This document shows, in pieces, positions 38,230 to 50,313 of a DNA stretch of 64,000 nt; the stretch's first letter is position 1; every line of letters starts with the position of its first letter. The translations under genes and the position numbers were made by a program. The stretch is from Lyophyllum atratum (taxonomy: Eukaryota > Basidiomycota > Agaricomycetes > Agaricales > Lyophyllaceae). Location: positions 124,001-188,000 of the forward strand of contig JACGCN010000063.1 of assembly GCA_014905825.1 (NCBI GenBank), written 5' to 3'. A model generated the notes under the pieces. The model had not been told where the DNA came from. It saw only the letters and a program-made list of their open reading frames with translations, and did not search any database.

Positions 38230-40742
38230 TGACTACAGGGCCAAGAAATCTCATGGGTGAGTGCTCCTCGAGTCACTGACTTTGACGCGTTCATCATTCA
38301 GCGCGAACAGTAAAGGATGAGATTAACGACCACTGTACCAACCATCTGTTATCTTAACCTTTTCCGCATCTGTTGAATACCATCCATCACTCCGTGTAGC
38401 CTATCTAGAAGTTGCCTCAACTCGTCGTTTTCCTCCGTTTTCGTCGAAACACTCGTTAATATTCCATTTTTTAACTCTCGACTCCTGGACCAACATCGCT
38501 ACCTCCATTCAATACAATCAGTCTTTCGTATTTGTTGTGCAATCCAGGTAGCCAGACGCAGGCCCGACATGTCCACACTGATCATAGATGAAGGTACCGT
38601 GCAATATACGCCGAAGCCTGTGATATTTAATGCCCCTCAGGCCTCAGGCTCCAGCGTTTTGAACGCATGTCGCACCAGTGTAAGGTGTGTCGTTAATTTG
38701 TGGGGCAGATTATATCATATATGACGCTCTCCGTCCATCCGGTCGAACGCTCGTTCTTAGATCTCATCGACGGGAAGCGGGTGGTACTTACTTACAGTTG
38801 TCTTCCCATGTATCTACCACGGTCTGTTCCAATCCGACATTCTGTCATCGATGTAATTAGAGACGGTGTGCCACTTACACGAGAAGCGCCTCAACCATGG
38901 GTGATTGTGGAATTGTTTCCGATGATGAAACCCCTTATTTGGGGTCAGTGTCAATCTGAGGCTGCTCCACGGCTTTTTCACAGTGTCACGCAACAGTCCG
39001 GAGGCATCAGGACAGTACTTGTATAGGTCTGGACATGACGAAGGTCTCCTAGGCCTCCTGTTCCAAGAACCGCGGAATTATCTCCAGATTCTCAGCAAGC
39101 ATCCTCGAAGCCGCAAGCGACACCGCCACACTTTACTGTGGCACACAGCGTTTGAACAAGGAATATGCTACTATTTCCCCCCGCCTCGTGCCAGACCCCG
39201 CATTTTTCGGAAAAAACAAACTGTCGAAACTATTCAACGATTAATTTCTATATATCTTGCGTCTAGGCTACTCTTGTGGGTTCTGTGGCTTGCCGTACCG
39301 TACCAGATATTCTCGACTTGGGAAGAACTGACCCACCGGCTACAGCGCTTGCCCGGGCGCTGCTTGCCTCAATTTCCACCTCGCACGGATCGAAGGGGAC
39401 TCTTCCTCGTCTATCTGAAGCATTGATACCGTAATCATGATGATGACATCGAGGCTTCGAATTTCCTTTCCCTCCGAGGCTGGCCCCGTGCAATCAACCC
39501 GGAAGCAATTCGCACTGAAAAACAATCATACTGTTGTGCTCTGAGTCTGAGGTTGCCGTAGAGGTTCTGAGGCTAGATCCTGCTAGATTCCACCATACGG
39601 AGGTATATAGCCTAGTATCCGCCTCGTGGAAAACATGAATGCAAGCAAATATCAAGATTGGAGAGCTCCGTGCGTATCTCCAGTACTCGGGGATCTTGGC
39701 GCCGTCCACGCCATCCTACCTTGATTCCTCCTTGAACCCGACATCGGATCCGGAGGCAACAGCACCCTTCAAATACTCTAATCGGCGATCTCAAGAGTGC
39801 TCCTCGGCGGCCTAGCTTCGAGTGGTGATTACGCTGTCGCGACCCACGCGATTATGCACCATCGAGACAGATCACCCGTGTCCATCACCTTAGTGCCTCG
39901 GTCAGGATCTGACTTGCCCGTCGACGCCTCACGTTGAAGTGCTTGAATATTTCTCGCGGGCTCGAAGAGCATACGGAGAAGAGCCGTGTTATGGACTAGT
40001 GTGGGTATGGGTGCAATTCAATCAGCTATTATACTTAACCCCTTCGCCTCAACCGGGCATTCATTTTTACTTATCCCTTCTACTTACAGCATGCAGAGGG
40101 TTAATCGTTTCGTTCACATGGCCTATTCCTGTCGCCGAGGGTTTCTCCGAGTGCGGCTATCTCTGGAGTCAATGATCTTGGACTGCATGCATTCAATCTG
40201 ATAATCTTAGGCATCTAAATCATCCCTGACTATAGGCTATACCTTTGTTTTAGACACTGACACTGATACTCACTGACACTGCTCCCTGCCAATAAATGGC
40301 TCAGCTGACCAGTAGCTGACGATGATCGAGCGAAAAAGCCACAAATGACAGACCACATCCACATCAACTGATGAAGAGCATCTGAGGATGTGAGCGCCTC
40401 TGCCGATACCAAGAGAACGTTCATTCGGAGTCTGCTCGTCGCACGAGGAGATTGACCTAGATTGATTGGAAAGAAACATGCATCGCGATCGGAGGGTGGA
40501 CGTATATGTCATGAATATGCATGTGTACTCTGTATAATCGACAAGCTGAGAATTGAGTGATTGACGTCGTCCGGAGGGCCGTCTCGAGGCCCGTAAACGG
40601 GCCGTATCTCGTGAGATCTGTGACACCATGATCAAAAGAGCCCGTAGAAAAACTATTTTGCGCTCGAGTCGTCCGATATAATGTACAAAAAAGAGAAGTG
40701 ATTGCCACGGCCGCCGGAATGTTGTAAATAAGCTCGGACAGG
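38230..40742. other. Gene-poor intergenic region
   Basis: About 2.5 kb with no supported gene. ORFs such as 38700-39026 and 38983-39426 (plus, 108 and 147 codons) have no motif or splice logic. The first 200 bases look like the SIP5 3' UTR. I see no terminal repeats, transposase or reverse transcriptase motifs. Confidence 0.45.
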
Positions 40743-41779
40743 TCATTTTGATCCTGCAGGAGGCGTGTCGGCCCAGATGGGTTTTGTAGCTTCTGGGTTC
40801 GCACCGTGCGCAACCTGAACCAGTCGATCCGTGGGTGGCATAGATACAAAAACGGGCGCGAGGCAGGCAAATCCACGACGATTGGGGAAAATCCAGAGTA
40901 TATCGGATTATGAGAACGATTAGAAGAGCGAGTGCCCATGCAGCGAGAGAAGAAGAAGCGGAAGTGCGCAGCCAATCAGTACAATTATTTTCGGGAGTGC
41001 ATGGGGATCGCGGGCGGTGGCAACTGACCTGGGCATCCACCTGTTTCTTCATCTCCGATTCTCTGGCCGTACGAGCGGCTCTGGCTGCGTCGACTTTACG
41101 CCGCAAATCGGGAGCCATTTCCTGTTTATGCAAATAAAGGTGAGTTTGCAAACATGAAGCAGACAGAAGGCAGATACGGGAACACACAGCTCCGGTCTAC
41201 TGCCCCATGACGCATGAGGAATAAAGCCAAGAAGCCGGCGACATAATTGACGCGGAGGGTCCAAGGAAAAAAGAGAAGACGCAATTTATAGAAGCTTGCT
41301 CACGTTGTACAGCTGTTCTTCTGTAGGTGTGGTGGCTGATGTGTGATAAAACCGAAAATAACCGAAAATGCAAGATGTGGTGAATACAAGGCGTCTCCAC
41401 GAAGAAGCAGGAATGCAGCAAATGTAGCAACATGGTCCGCGAAATCCGCACCTTTCATAAGCACATACCCTATTGACATCACTGGGAGATGCACACAAGA
41501 CCACGAAATGAACGGCGAATCGAGGCGTATGTGGTGCGAGGCAGAATCACATGCGTTGAGTGAGGCATTATCGGCCAGAGTCGTTTATGGAAGATAGAAG
41601 GATCCATGAGGTTAAGAGGGGTTCCGTTCCGTAGGTTAAGCGCGACACGAGAGAGAAGCAGAAGGTTCGATAAGTTGAGGGTTAGAAATGAGACATGTTG
41701 TTACAGGAGAAGAGAAAGCGAAGAAGGACTTACAGCCAAGCGATGCGCCAGTAAACCTCAGCCATGGAAAGGCTCCCAT
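40743..41779 (-). CDS. CBP4: CBP4-like cytochrome bc1 complex assembly factor
   Basis: A 90-residue protein built from five short minus-strand exons: 41779-41734, 41481-41452, 41335-41304, 41121-41029 and 40814-40743. It begins MGAFPWLRFTGASLGLMS, has a single N-terminal membrane helix ending IGYVLMK, then TTPTEEQLYNEMAPDLRRK and a Lys/Arg/Ala-rich coiled-coil-like helix (VDAARAARTARESEMKKQVD), and ends KPIWADTPPAGSK. Short length, N-terminal anchor, TPTEEQL and the charged helix followed by P-I-W fit Cbp4, an inner-membrane factor that helps make cytochrome b and the bc1 complex. All four introns are GT...AG and keep frame; two are long for this genome (about 250 and 214 nt). A 305-codon ORF over the same place is only exon 4 read into introns. 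Confidence 0.75.
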
Positions 41780-42095
41780 TGTCAGTAAAGATACGGAATA
41801 CGAAGTTGGTTGGTCGTCAGTAGAGGAAACGCGGTGTGTCACAGGCAGTCACGGCGTGGCAAGAATAAGCCGGAGCGTTGCATTCAGTGTTTGAGCTTTT
41901 CATAATCGCAGAAGGTCAACTATGGATAACGAGCGACGCGCCCAGGCATTTAGTAAGCTACAAGTGCGTATGCAGGACTCGACGCAAAAATAAAATAAAT
42001 ATGTGGATGAGCGATGATGGTGAATGAGTATGCATGATCGACAGCGAGCGATGGAAAAATGCAAAGCAAGAACGAAAGAGTCACTGCGGACGACA
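41780..42095. other. Intergenic between tandem minus-strand genes
   Basis: 316 bases between the arrestin-like gene (upstream) and the CBP4-like gene. Promoter of the latter and 3' UTR of the former; no other gene seen. Confidence 0.45.
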
Positions 42096-44400
42096 TCAAG
42101 TCTCCGCTAGTCCAGCCTCTACCCTCGGCGCTCCCGCAGACCGTTTCCGCTTCCCCGCAAAGCCTAGCATATCGCTCGACCTCCGGCTCTTCATCTCGAT
42201 CTTCGCCAGCTCCTCCTCCCACTCCCGCATTTTCTCCTCCGGGCCCACATCCACGCCGTGGCTTGATATGCTTGACGATGCGCTCCGGGACACACTCCCG
42301 CTCCCGCTCGCACTTGTGTTCGTACCATTACTGCTCCCGCTAAGCGCGGTCGAAATTCTCGGCGCAGACGAGAACAGACTCCCCATCCCGCTCCTCCTCT
42401 TTGCCGCACCCTGGCTCGTTTCTGGCTGCGAAGTCGCACCACTCGACCCACTATTCCTCGACTCCGCCGCCCGCCGCCGAAACATATCCTCGTCCTCCCT
42501 CGAAACCTCAGCCCGTTCCCGATATGCACTCGCCGCCAGCCTGGCTTGCGCAAAGTCAAATGCCTTATTGTCTCGAGGCCCAGCGCTGGTATGCGGTCGC
42601 CTCGGCGTTGGCACCTTCCCACCCCCTCCGCTGCTCTGCCCGTTCGCCGTGCCCGTGACACTCCCCGTGCTGCTACTCCCTCCGAGCTTGCTGGACGCCT
42701 TATACGGTGTCGGTGGCGGTGGCACCGCGTGATCAGGGTCCCGCCGGCTGCGGCGTGGTGATTTACTCTTCGACCGCCCCAATTTTTCACCATGATGGTT
42801 GTAGATGAGGTCATTGTACTTTGACGTCGCGAGCTGCCGCTCCGCCTCGTTCGTGGAAACTATAAGCAGCTCCCTCTCGGACAGCTCGATCGATTCTATG
42901 CCGTTAGGTGATGACACACTAATCTGCGTAATCAAACACGAGGGAGGAGGATAAATCGGTTAGCATGCGCCACTAATATGTCCATCGGAAGGGAAGCGAG
43001 GATGAGGGTTGTCTTACCTTGAGGCGAGCGAAGAACCGGACAGATACTAACTCGGATTGGACGGTCTCACCGATCGCCCACCGGCTATGGGACTTGGCGG
43101 CCGGCCACTGGAGAGTGATGGTCTTACTCCACACGCCTTGATCGTCACGGGAAAAATGGCCCGAAGATTCAGCGCCTATCACAGGAGTGGTGGTGATTTT
43201 TGAAGGAAGATGAGCTGAGGGCGGTGGCGGCGAAGGAAGGGGTGGGGGGGCATGGGTAGGAGAAAGAAGCGGTCGTGTGGACGAAGCAAGGGAGCTTGAC
43301 GACGGATACATGGAATGGGGAGTGATAGTGGGATTCGAGGAGGTGTCAGATGCCACTGTCGCCACGCTATTGAATCTGTGAGAGGACGGTTCTTGATACG
43401 ACGACGAAGGGGAATATGAATGTAATGAGGGAGAGGAGGATGGGGACGCCCCAGGGGATGAAGGGTTCGAGGACGACGCTACTGAATAGAGTGAGGATGG
43501 CGTCTCTGTTGGGGAAAGCAGACCCATGGCTTCATTGAGTTGAATACGACGCTCAATCATCACGGTCGCTGTGCGGATTGAGACACCTTCGTCCATGGGA
43601 AGAAGGAAGACCTGTACAGATACAATGTCGAGAGGGCCAACGGGTGATGTCGGGGTGTTGAATGCATAGCGTATCCTTGGAGCTTTAGGCTTCGTTGTTT
43701 GGTGGAGGAGCAGGGGTCTTGGGGGGGATGGAGGTGTTGGCTCGTAGGGGGGAAGGTCGTAACGGATGAGTGGAAGTTCAAAGTGTTTGATTTGACGAGA
43801 GCCAACGCCGGATATTGGTACATGGTTCAAGACTGGAACGAAATGAGAGGAGAGAGAGAGAAAATCTAATATAAAGCGTACCAGCCTCAACCCTCCACAT
43901 GCACCGGTAGTCTACGAAGACCGCAGTACTGAAGCCTGCGACCCTCGCTGGAACGGTAATTCGGAACGGAGCCTCAAAGTCGTCGATGAGGCCATATTCT
44001 TCGCCGTCGGGTTTTGACCAGAGCACTTGGGTGTAATCGACAAGCACGTTGGAGTGCAGGACACTAACGCGTCCAAGTCGCGACTCATAACATCGGACAG
44101 AGATAGTTATTGATTTTGCCTGGAGTTGTCTGGCATCATCGTCGAGTTTGGTGCGTACGACTGGGCAAGGCAAGGTTAGCAAGGAAATGAGAAAAGGATT
44201 ACCGGAAACTGACCTCCTTCGACTTTGACCGGGGTGAGACCCAAATAGCCGACGTAGGGAAAATAGCGGAGACCCTGGTTCCCTGATGAGAATGTGAGTG
44301 GAGTGGACGGGAGACGACGGCGAGCAGACCTTTTGTAGAGGAGAGGACTAGGTGGACCATAGTCTTGCTGGGGGTTGAAAGAGAAGAGATGATGGGACAT
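42096..44400 (-). CDS. LDB19-type alpha-arrestin
   Basis: Minus-strand exons 44400-44214, 44160-43882, 43832-43018 and 42923-42096 give 702 residues. The N-terminal half has arrestin-like beta strands: VRTKLDDDARQLQAKSIT with VRCYESRLGRV, then VLWSKPDGEEYGLIDDFEAPF and FRITVPARVAGFSTAVFVDY. The C-lobe carries LPLIRYDLPPYEPTPP and DIVSVQVFLLPMDEGV, then after a Ser/Pro-rich insertion VWSKTITLQWPA, SRWAIGETVQSELV and ERELLIVSTNEAERQLA. This two-lobe order with a large insert is that of fungal Ldb19/Art1 proteins, adaptors that bring a NEDD4-type ubiquitin ligase to membrane transporters. The tail is disordered with a short acidic/basic coiled stretch (EEKMREWEEELAKIEMKS). Divergent from the transporter gene, 242 bp between starts. 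Confidence 0.85.
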
Positions 44401-44642
44401 GTTGAATCTGGATAAAAGGCATTGGAATTAGGAAGCGGCAAGAGAGATCTGTCGACAAGCTGCTTCTCCGGATGTAAAGAAGCCTGCCATCCACCATCAA
44501 CCTTCTTCGTGAGAACACCACCCGCGTCACACACTAACCCCAAGCCCCGGTCACCCCGCCCGCGCCGGTCACCCAGTCACACATCCCTCTGCGCTGTCCG
44601 CTGGCTTGGTGACGTCTAGCTCGTTATCCTACTCTCTCAACA

Positions 44643-46751
44643 ATGCCGTCCTCGTTCTATATACCCTTCCTTCTGGGGGGGATGATCCTCACTGTATGTC
44701 TCTGATTTCCCTTGCTGTCTATACTAACTTCCTATGCAGGGTTCCAGCAACTCCCTATGGTCCAAGTGGCAGGCAAGTCTCAGTGCGAATCATTCATTAA
44801 CGTCGCATGACCTCTGTACAGGATATGCAATGCGTTGAAAACTGCGCAGATCCAGATCCAACCAAACAGGTGCTTTACGAGCAGCCTGTCTGGCAGACCC
44901 TCCAGATGTTCCGTGCGTCCGTTCCCCCTGCCCCCTCGCCACAGCATAACTAACGACCGTCCTAGTCGGAGAGATGCTCTGTCAGTCACGCCGCGTAGCT
45001 CTGCATGTGCTACCATTCACTTGTTTTCTTCTTTCTCTCAAGGTTTCCTACCGGTCCTCTACACGTGGCTCTCCTCACGCCGCAGACCGTCTTCGGTCCA
45101 CCTCCCGCCAGATTCCGAACATGATCCTCATGTCTCCATCAAACTCGGCACGTCATCTCAACAACTGTCTGGCTGGAAAGTCCTCCTCTTCTGGATCCCC
45201 GCCCTTTGTGATCTCACTGGCACAACTGTAAGCCCTGGTTGACATCAACCTCGACCTGTCCGCGGCTGATCCCTGGCCCTCCCTATACAGTTAATGAATG
45301 TCGGCCTACTATACACGCCTGTCTCCATATATCAAATGACCCGTGGTGCTCTGGTCCTCTTTGTTGGGGTACTGAGCGTCATATTTCTCCGCCGCCGCCT
45401 TTGGCTCTATCAGTGTCGTAATTTTCACTCGCCAATTACTATTATCAACCTAATAATCAACCCTTTTTCTTAGATGGGTCTCACTCATAATCGTCATGAC
45501 CGGCGTGGGCCTGGTAGGCTTCAGCGGTTCTCTCATCAAAGACGCCATCAAGGAGTCTGCACTTCCATCCCTGACAGGCCACAATAGCACCGATCTGCCT
45601 TCCCCAGAGCCAATCGAGCAACCTGAGATGACCAAAGTACTCGTCGGTGAGTTTCTCCGCCGGCTCTGGCGTCTATGTCAACTGACAACCTGCGACACAT
45701 CCTCAGGTGTCTTCTTTGTTCTATTCGCCCAAGTCTTGTAAGCCAGCCGTCTTTTTATCTACATATCTCCGTGGCTTCTTCCGATGATTGTGGAGTGCTA
45801 ACTAATACATCCTATAGCACTGCCACGCAGTTCGTCGTCGAAGGTATGTTTATTTTTCCTTCACGGCATCCGATACTCATCATCACAATATAGAGAAAAT
45901 CATGTGTGAGAACATCTCTAGCAGCCGTTCAAACATCAAATTGCTAACGTCATGGGAAACATCAGCTCGCTACTCTGTAGCCCCCCTCGTCGCAGTCGGC
46001 TACGAGGGCCTTTTCGGCACTATTTCCATCCTTTTGCTCATCCCCATCCTGGCAATCCCGTCCGTCTCGAAGATGACACCTTTCTTTGACCTTCCCCGTG
46101 GCTGGCATCAGATGGTCGACAACGCGCCAGTCCTCTACTCTGGGATAGCGATCGCTTTCAGTATTGCCTTCTTCAACTACTTTGGGCTCAGCGTCACGCG
46201 GCACGTCAGTGCAACCGCCCGATCATTGACTGACACTTGCAGGACTCTCTCAATCTGGCTCATCAGCTTGGGGCTTGGCTGGGAGCACTTCTTGTTCCCG
46301 ACGTCCCTTTTGCAGGTCATGGGCTTCTCACTCCTTGTGTACGTCGAATTTATATATGTACGATTCCTCCCTTTTAACTTACCTATCTTTCAGATACGGC
46401 ACGGTGCGAAATCTCGTTTACCTCTATCTCCCCTCTGGATCTCATTGTTTAACCCATCATTTACTCCTTTAGTTCCTCTTCAACAACCTCGTCGCTACCC
46501 CCTCATGCCTCCCCGGCCCTCCGCCTGCGGACAGCCCCATCCGTATCACCGACGAGGAGGAAGATGAAACAGACGCTCTTCTATCGTCGTCCATCTTGGA
46601 TGAGACCGCCGCACTCCCCGCTGATCTCGGACAAAGCGGCTTCGACGTCCTCCCTGAAGACCAAGCCAGTAGTCTTGGACATACGCTAGGACAACTGCAA
46701 CCGCACCCGCCGCCGACAACAGCGGGCTTCCAGGGCGCTGGCTCGAAGTAG
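44643..46751 (+). CDS. SLC35F6-like membrane transporter (drug/metabolite superfamily)
   Basis: Thirteen exons: 44643-44693, 44740-44772, 44822-44912, 44966-44980, 45043-45227, 45291-45412, 45474-45646, 45707-45737, 45818-45843, 45894-45905, 45966-46338, 46394-46403 and 46473-46751; 466 residues. It begins with a membrane helix, MPSSFYIPFLLGGMIL, then TGSSNSLWSKWQDMQC, and has about ten hydrophobic segments, among them LPVLYTWLSSRR, IPALCDLTGTTLMNVGLLY, SIYQMTRGALVLFVGVLSV and LVAVGYEGLFGTISILLL. The N-terminal TGS-N-L-KW pattern and the SIYQM-RGA block fit animal SLC35F6 and its fungal relatives. Substrate unknown. Intron 2 uses a GC donor (CAG|GCAAGT at 44773). Two exons are only 12 and 10 nt long. 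The C-tail is acidic. Confidence 0.88.
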
Positions 46752-49700
46752 GATGTGGCCAGCGACTAGCCAGTGCGCGATCTGGTTGCGTCACTTAAAT
46801 CGCCATGGCCATCGCACTGGCTGCTCTTCTTGCTCATTTATTTATTTAATCGTTTATCGCATTGCATCGTACCGCCAAGGGTTTGTGCAGCTGGACTATA
46901 GACCTCCAGCCTCCGATCGTGGCGTTTAGATCGTGATTCTAGATTTACAGTGAACACATGTACCATATATCTTTTTATTCTTAGCTGCTTCGGGCTTGCC
47001 ACGTTTTCTGTGAGTATAACATCGCCGTTATGTTTATCCTACATCGGTTTCATTTGTTTTGTTTACGTCAAATCGTCATACTCCTTGGACTTATTATACC
47101 TACTGTGGTGTACATGAGCGAGCTTCTTGGGCCACCACGGCAGTTATGGTTCAAATGGGCCTACGGGCAAGCGTTTCCCTGCCGCTTCGAGGCGGGTTCG
47201 AAGAAGTTTGTTGTCACCGACCACATATCCATACCCATGTAGATATATTTATATACAGTAGATGCTTTTCGAATTCCAAGAAGTCTGCGGTCGCCAGCAA
47301 CATACCCAATTCCGTAATCAACCCTCGCAAGAAGTAACCCCGAGGTAAGTCCTTCCATGCCAAGAATGGAATACACATATGCTACTAACTATTCGATGTT
47401 CAGCTTTTCCAGCCTTTACGCATACCGAGCTCTGCGATTCAGACAGCCAGTACATTGTCAATTTCATTGAGCCTGCTTCTAAATGAAATAAACGATGTCA
47501 CTCTGGCTCGAGGACTCGACTTATGTCAGGGTTCAGATTACCCACATGGTGCATTTGCTGCTGTCGGCGGTTCCGAAAGTTGCCAAGATTCGGCGTTATC
47601 ATGATCCATTACTGGACTGGCCAGGACTGGCGAGACTTGGACGATGGTTTCGAGGCGGCGAGGCCGTAAGCGACCGCCGGAGCTTGAGCGCGTCGCGTAC
47701 ATGCGTACGTCATGGTATGCATGGCACAACGCCGACCCACGCATGGTCATATATGTCAATGACCCGGCCACCTCCCCAGCCCGTTTCCCCCCGTCTGATT
47801 TTCAAATGTTAATTGACTTAAGCTTGGCATCCCGCCCCCGCGAAGGAGGGCCTCGATCGCAAGCAATTTTTTTTGACATATCGCGAAGATGATGGACGTT
47901 CTCCCAACGGGGAACAACGGGCGACTAAGTATGTTCTCTTATGTTCTTGAAGCTCGAGTGTGAACATGGGGAAGTACATATTATCCGAACCACTTGACAC
48001 CAGCACAACCCATCGGACATCCATCGATATCCTGGTGATTGGCTCCAACCTGCATCCATGCCATCGGACTGTGATTCAGTCCTGGCAGGTAGTGGCAGGT
48101 TCGCGGAACTTGAGGATGGGAGAAATGACCGGCTGAATAGGTTTGGCTTTGAAGGGATACCTTGTCTAAAGGCCGGTGCTGCTTCGACGAGCTTCGACAC
48201 CGTACAACCCGAGGTCCCTTGATTAACATGATACACGAGGGTAGACAGGGGACCACAGGGTCACAAATCTGACGATATCCACGCAGAAGAATTGAAGGAA
48301 TTAGAGACCTGGATATGTATTTTGTATTATTGGCTCCTTGGACTAGGCTCCTCGAAGTGCCAGTGCTGCGAACTACCTGACAGGTTGTGATTGTAGGAAG
48401 ATTGTACTGGGTCGCTGAAGACTTGTGATCAGGGATGCAGAGGCGGCTCTTGGACGGTATTGCTGTCAGGCGAACATAAACCCGGCCACCAGAGATTCGC
48501 GAGTCTCGCGCAAGCAGGAAGTTGACGTTCGCATCATACAAGTCCCATGCGTTGGAATCAACAGTTTTGGCGGTAGCTCAAGTTGCGGCATCTTTGCCAG
48601 ATAGAGCGAAGGTTGATGACTGAGACACCAAAATCAGTGCTTGCAGGAGAGAGCACATCCGTTAACGCGATAAAGCATGGATACAGATGATGCGCTCGAA
48701 TGAAGGGATCGTCGACTTGCTATGCACCAAAGCCGGATTCGGGGTGATTGACTAGGCCTGACCATGGCTAGGAAGTCAACAGCGTGTTGATGGACGTGAG
48801 AGATTTCTCGGAGTCGATGTCATCCGGATTTTGCTCGAGCGAAGAGAACAAGAGTGGAAAATGACAGATGGTGGCAGAATGAGGGGTAGAGGCGCTCTTC
48901 CGAAGTGCTCTGGGATAAACTATGGGTCCTTTTAGACAAAACGAACACAAGGCTAAGGAACAGTAATGACTTCACCCATATGATCACGGCTAGGTATACA
49001 CGTTGTCAGAGAGAATTTACAGCTTCAAAGGCGCGAACTTGGTGCAAAAAGAAGAATGGAACCCGAAGGTAGCTTAAAAATAGGTTGACGAGGTATGCCT
49101 CGCCGGCGTCACGCCGGTGTGACGGCGTCGCAAGCGGTAAATAAGAACATACCGGCAACATATTCTGTTCTAACCTCGTTGAAGCGACGCGCCTGACGCT
49201 CCATATACCTATACCGTTGCTATAGCAACCTGAGCGCTGTCTCCGAATCTCTTTGCCGGCACGCCCCCGACACTGTCGCATGGCGGGATCGCTATCACGC
49301 ATTGTGGAAGCTTTACTAGCATGGGAACGATGACAAGCCCACCTTCCTGGATCTCGAAATCTTTGCTGCTGCAGGCAACTATCATGGGCCCATGCCGTAA
49401 GGCTATCGATAGGACTGCTCTTGACTGCTAGATTGGTTCTGTACCTCCTCCGAATTCCATCAAGCTGGCGTGGCAACGCATCCTGGTTTCTGACAAGTAT
49501 CTGTCTTGGTATGAATGCCGCCTGCCACTGCCAGCTTGGCGGGAGCACTCTGGGAGCGCTTGCTATCATAGTATCAAACCAATCAGTGGTTGCTCAAGCT
49601 AGGACGTCATATCACGCCATAATGGTCCCCCTAAGTCCGTGGTCCATGGATTTCAACGACCTCCAGAACTGCTTAGGCCATTGATTCATCCATCCAACTC

Positions 49701-50313
49701 TACGTTGCTTTGGAGCATGCAAGAATCACCCATAGCAACCCCTCAGTCATATGGCCCCCGTAACAGGCGCCACTAAATTGGGATGTCGTAGGCTGTGACG
49801 ATATCAGATACTCCCGAGTCCCTTGAATAGAGTCTTGATGAGAATTCTCAACGTCGTCGACCTATAATGGCGGTGCTCACCCCCGATCTTCTATTCGCAT
49901 ACTTCCTCATTCAGCCTCTTCAGCCTGCTCCGCCGCTTACATGTTGTCATCTCGCAATAATCTTCTTGCAATAAGGAGTCTCTCCAGAAGCCACCTCGCG
50001 CATGTGGAGAAGCTTCATGATCAGCACACCTCTTCTTGCGTCTTCTTTTCTATAATCACACAGGTCTGGTCCACGGACATTCGGTAATGCTTATGCGGGC
50101 TGCGCGGCTGGGTCACACATTCCACCTATCGTAGATAACCTACAAAGCTCCTTCCACACCCCTTTCAGGTGTGCATATGTAGTTACTGCGGATTTTACTC
50201 ACTGACTATATCTGTAACGTTCTGGAGGCCACAGTGAACTGGAATGTGGCTCAATGTTAGTCGTCGATAGGCTCGTTGTAGCTTGATAAATTGAAAAGAC
50301 AATCCTAACAAAC
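46752..50313. other. Gene-poor intergenic region
   Basis: About 3.5 kb with no supported gene. The longest ORFs (47981-48541 minus, 186 codons; 49006-49569 minus, 187 codons) have no motif, no plausible exon partners and mixed composition. No terminal repeats, integrase or reverse transcriptase motifs, and no tRNA or rRNA seen. It could be old, decayed repeat DNA or a locus for an unrecognised noncoding RNA. Confidence 0.45.

Noticed and set aside
38983..39426. 147-codon plus-strand ORF downstream of SIP5
   Set aside because: No motif or splice logic; looks like chance.
40270..41187. 305-codon minus-strand ORF
   Set aside because: Only its first part is coding (CBP4-like exon 4); the rest is intron and downstream sequence read through.
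42034..42732. 232-codon plus-strand ORF
   Set aside because: Antisense shadow of the disordered tail of the alpha-arrestin gene; composition mirrors its Ser/Arg-rich codons.
47981..48541. 186-codon minus-strand ORF in the 3.5-kb gap
   Set aside because: No family motif, no exon partners and no coding-like composition.
49006..49569. 187-codon minus-strand ORF
   Set aside because: Same reasons; composition is not protein-like over its length.
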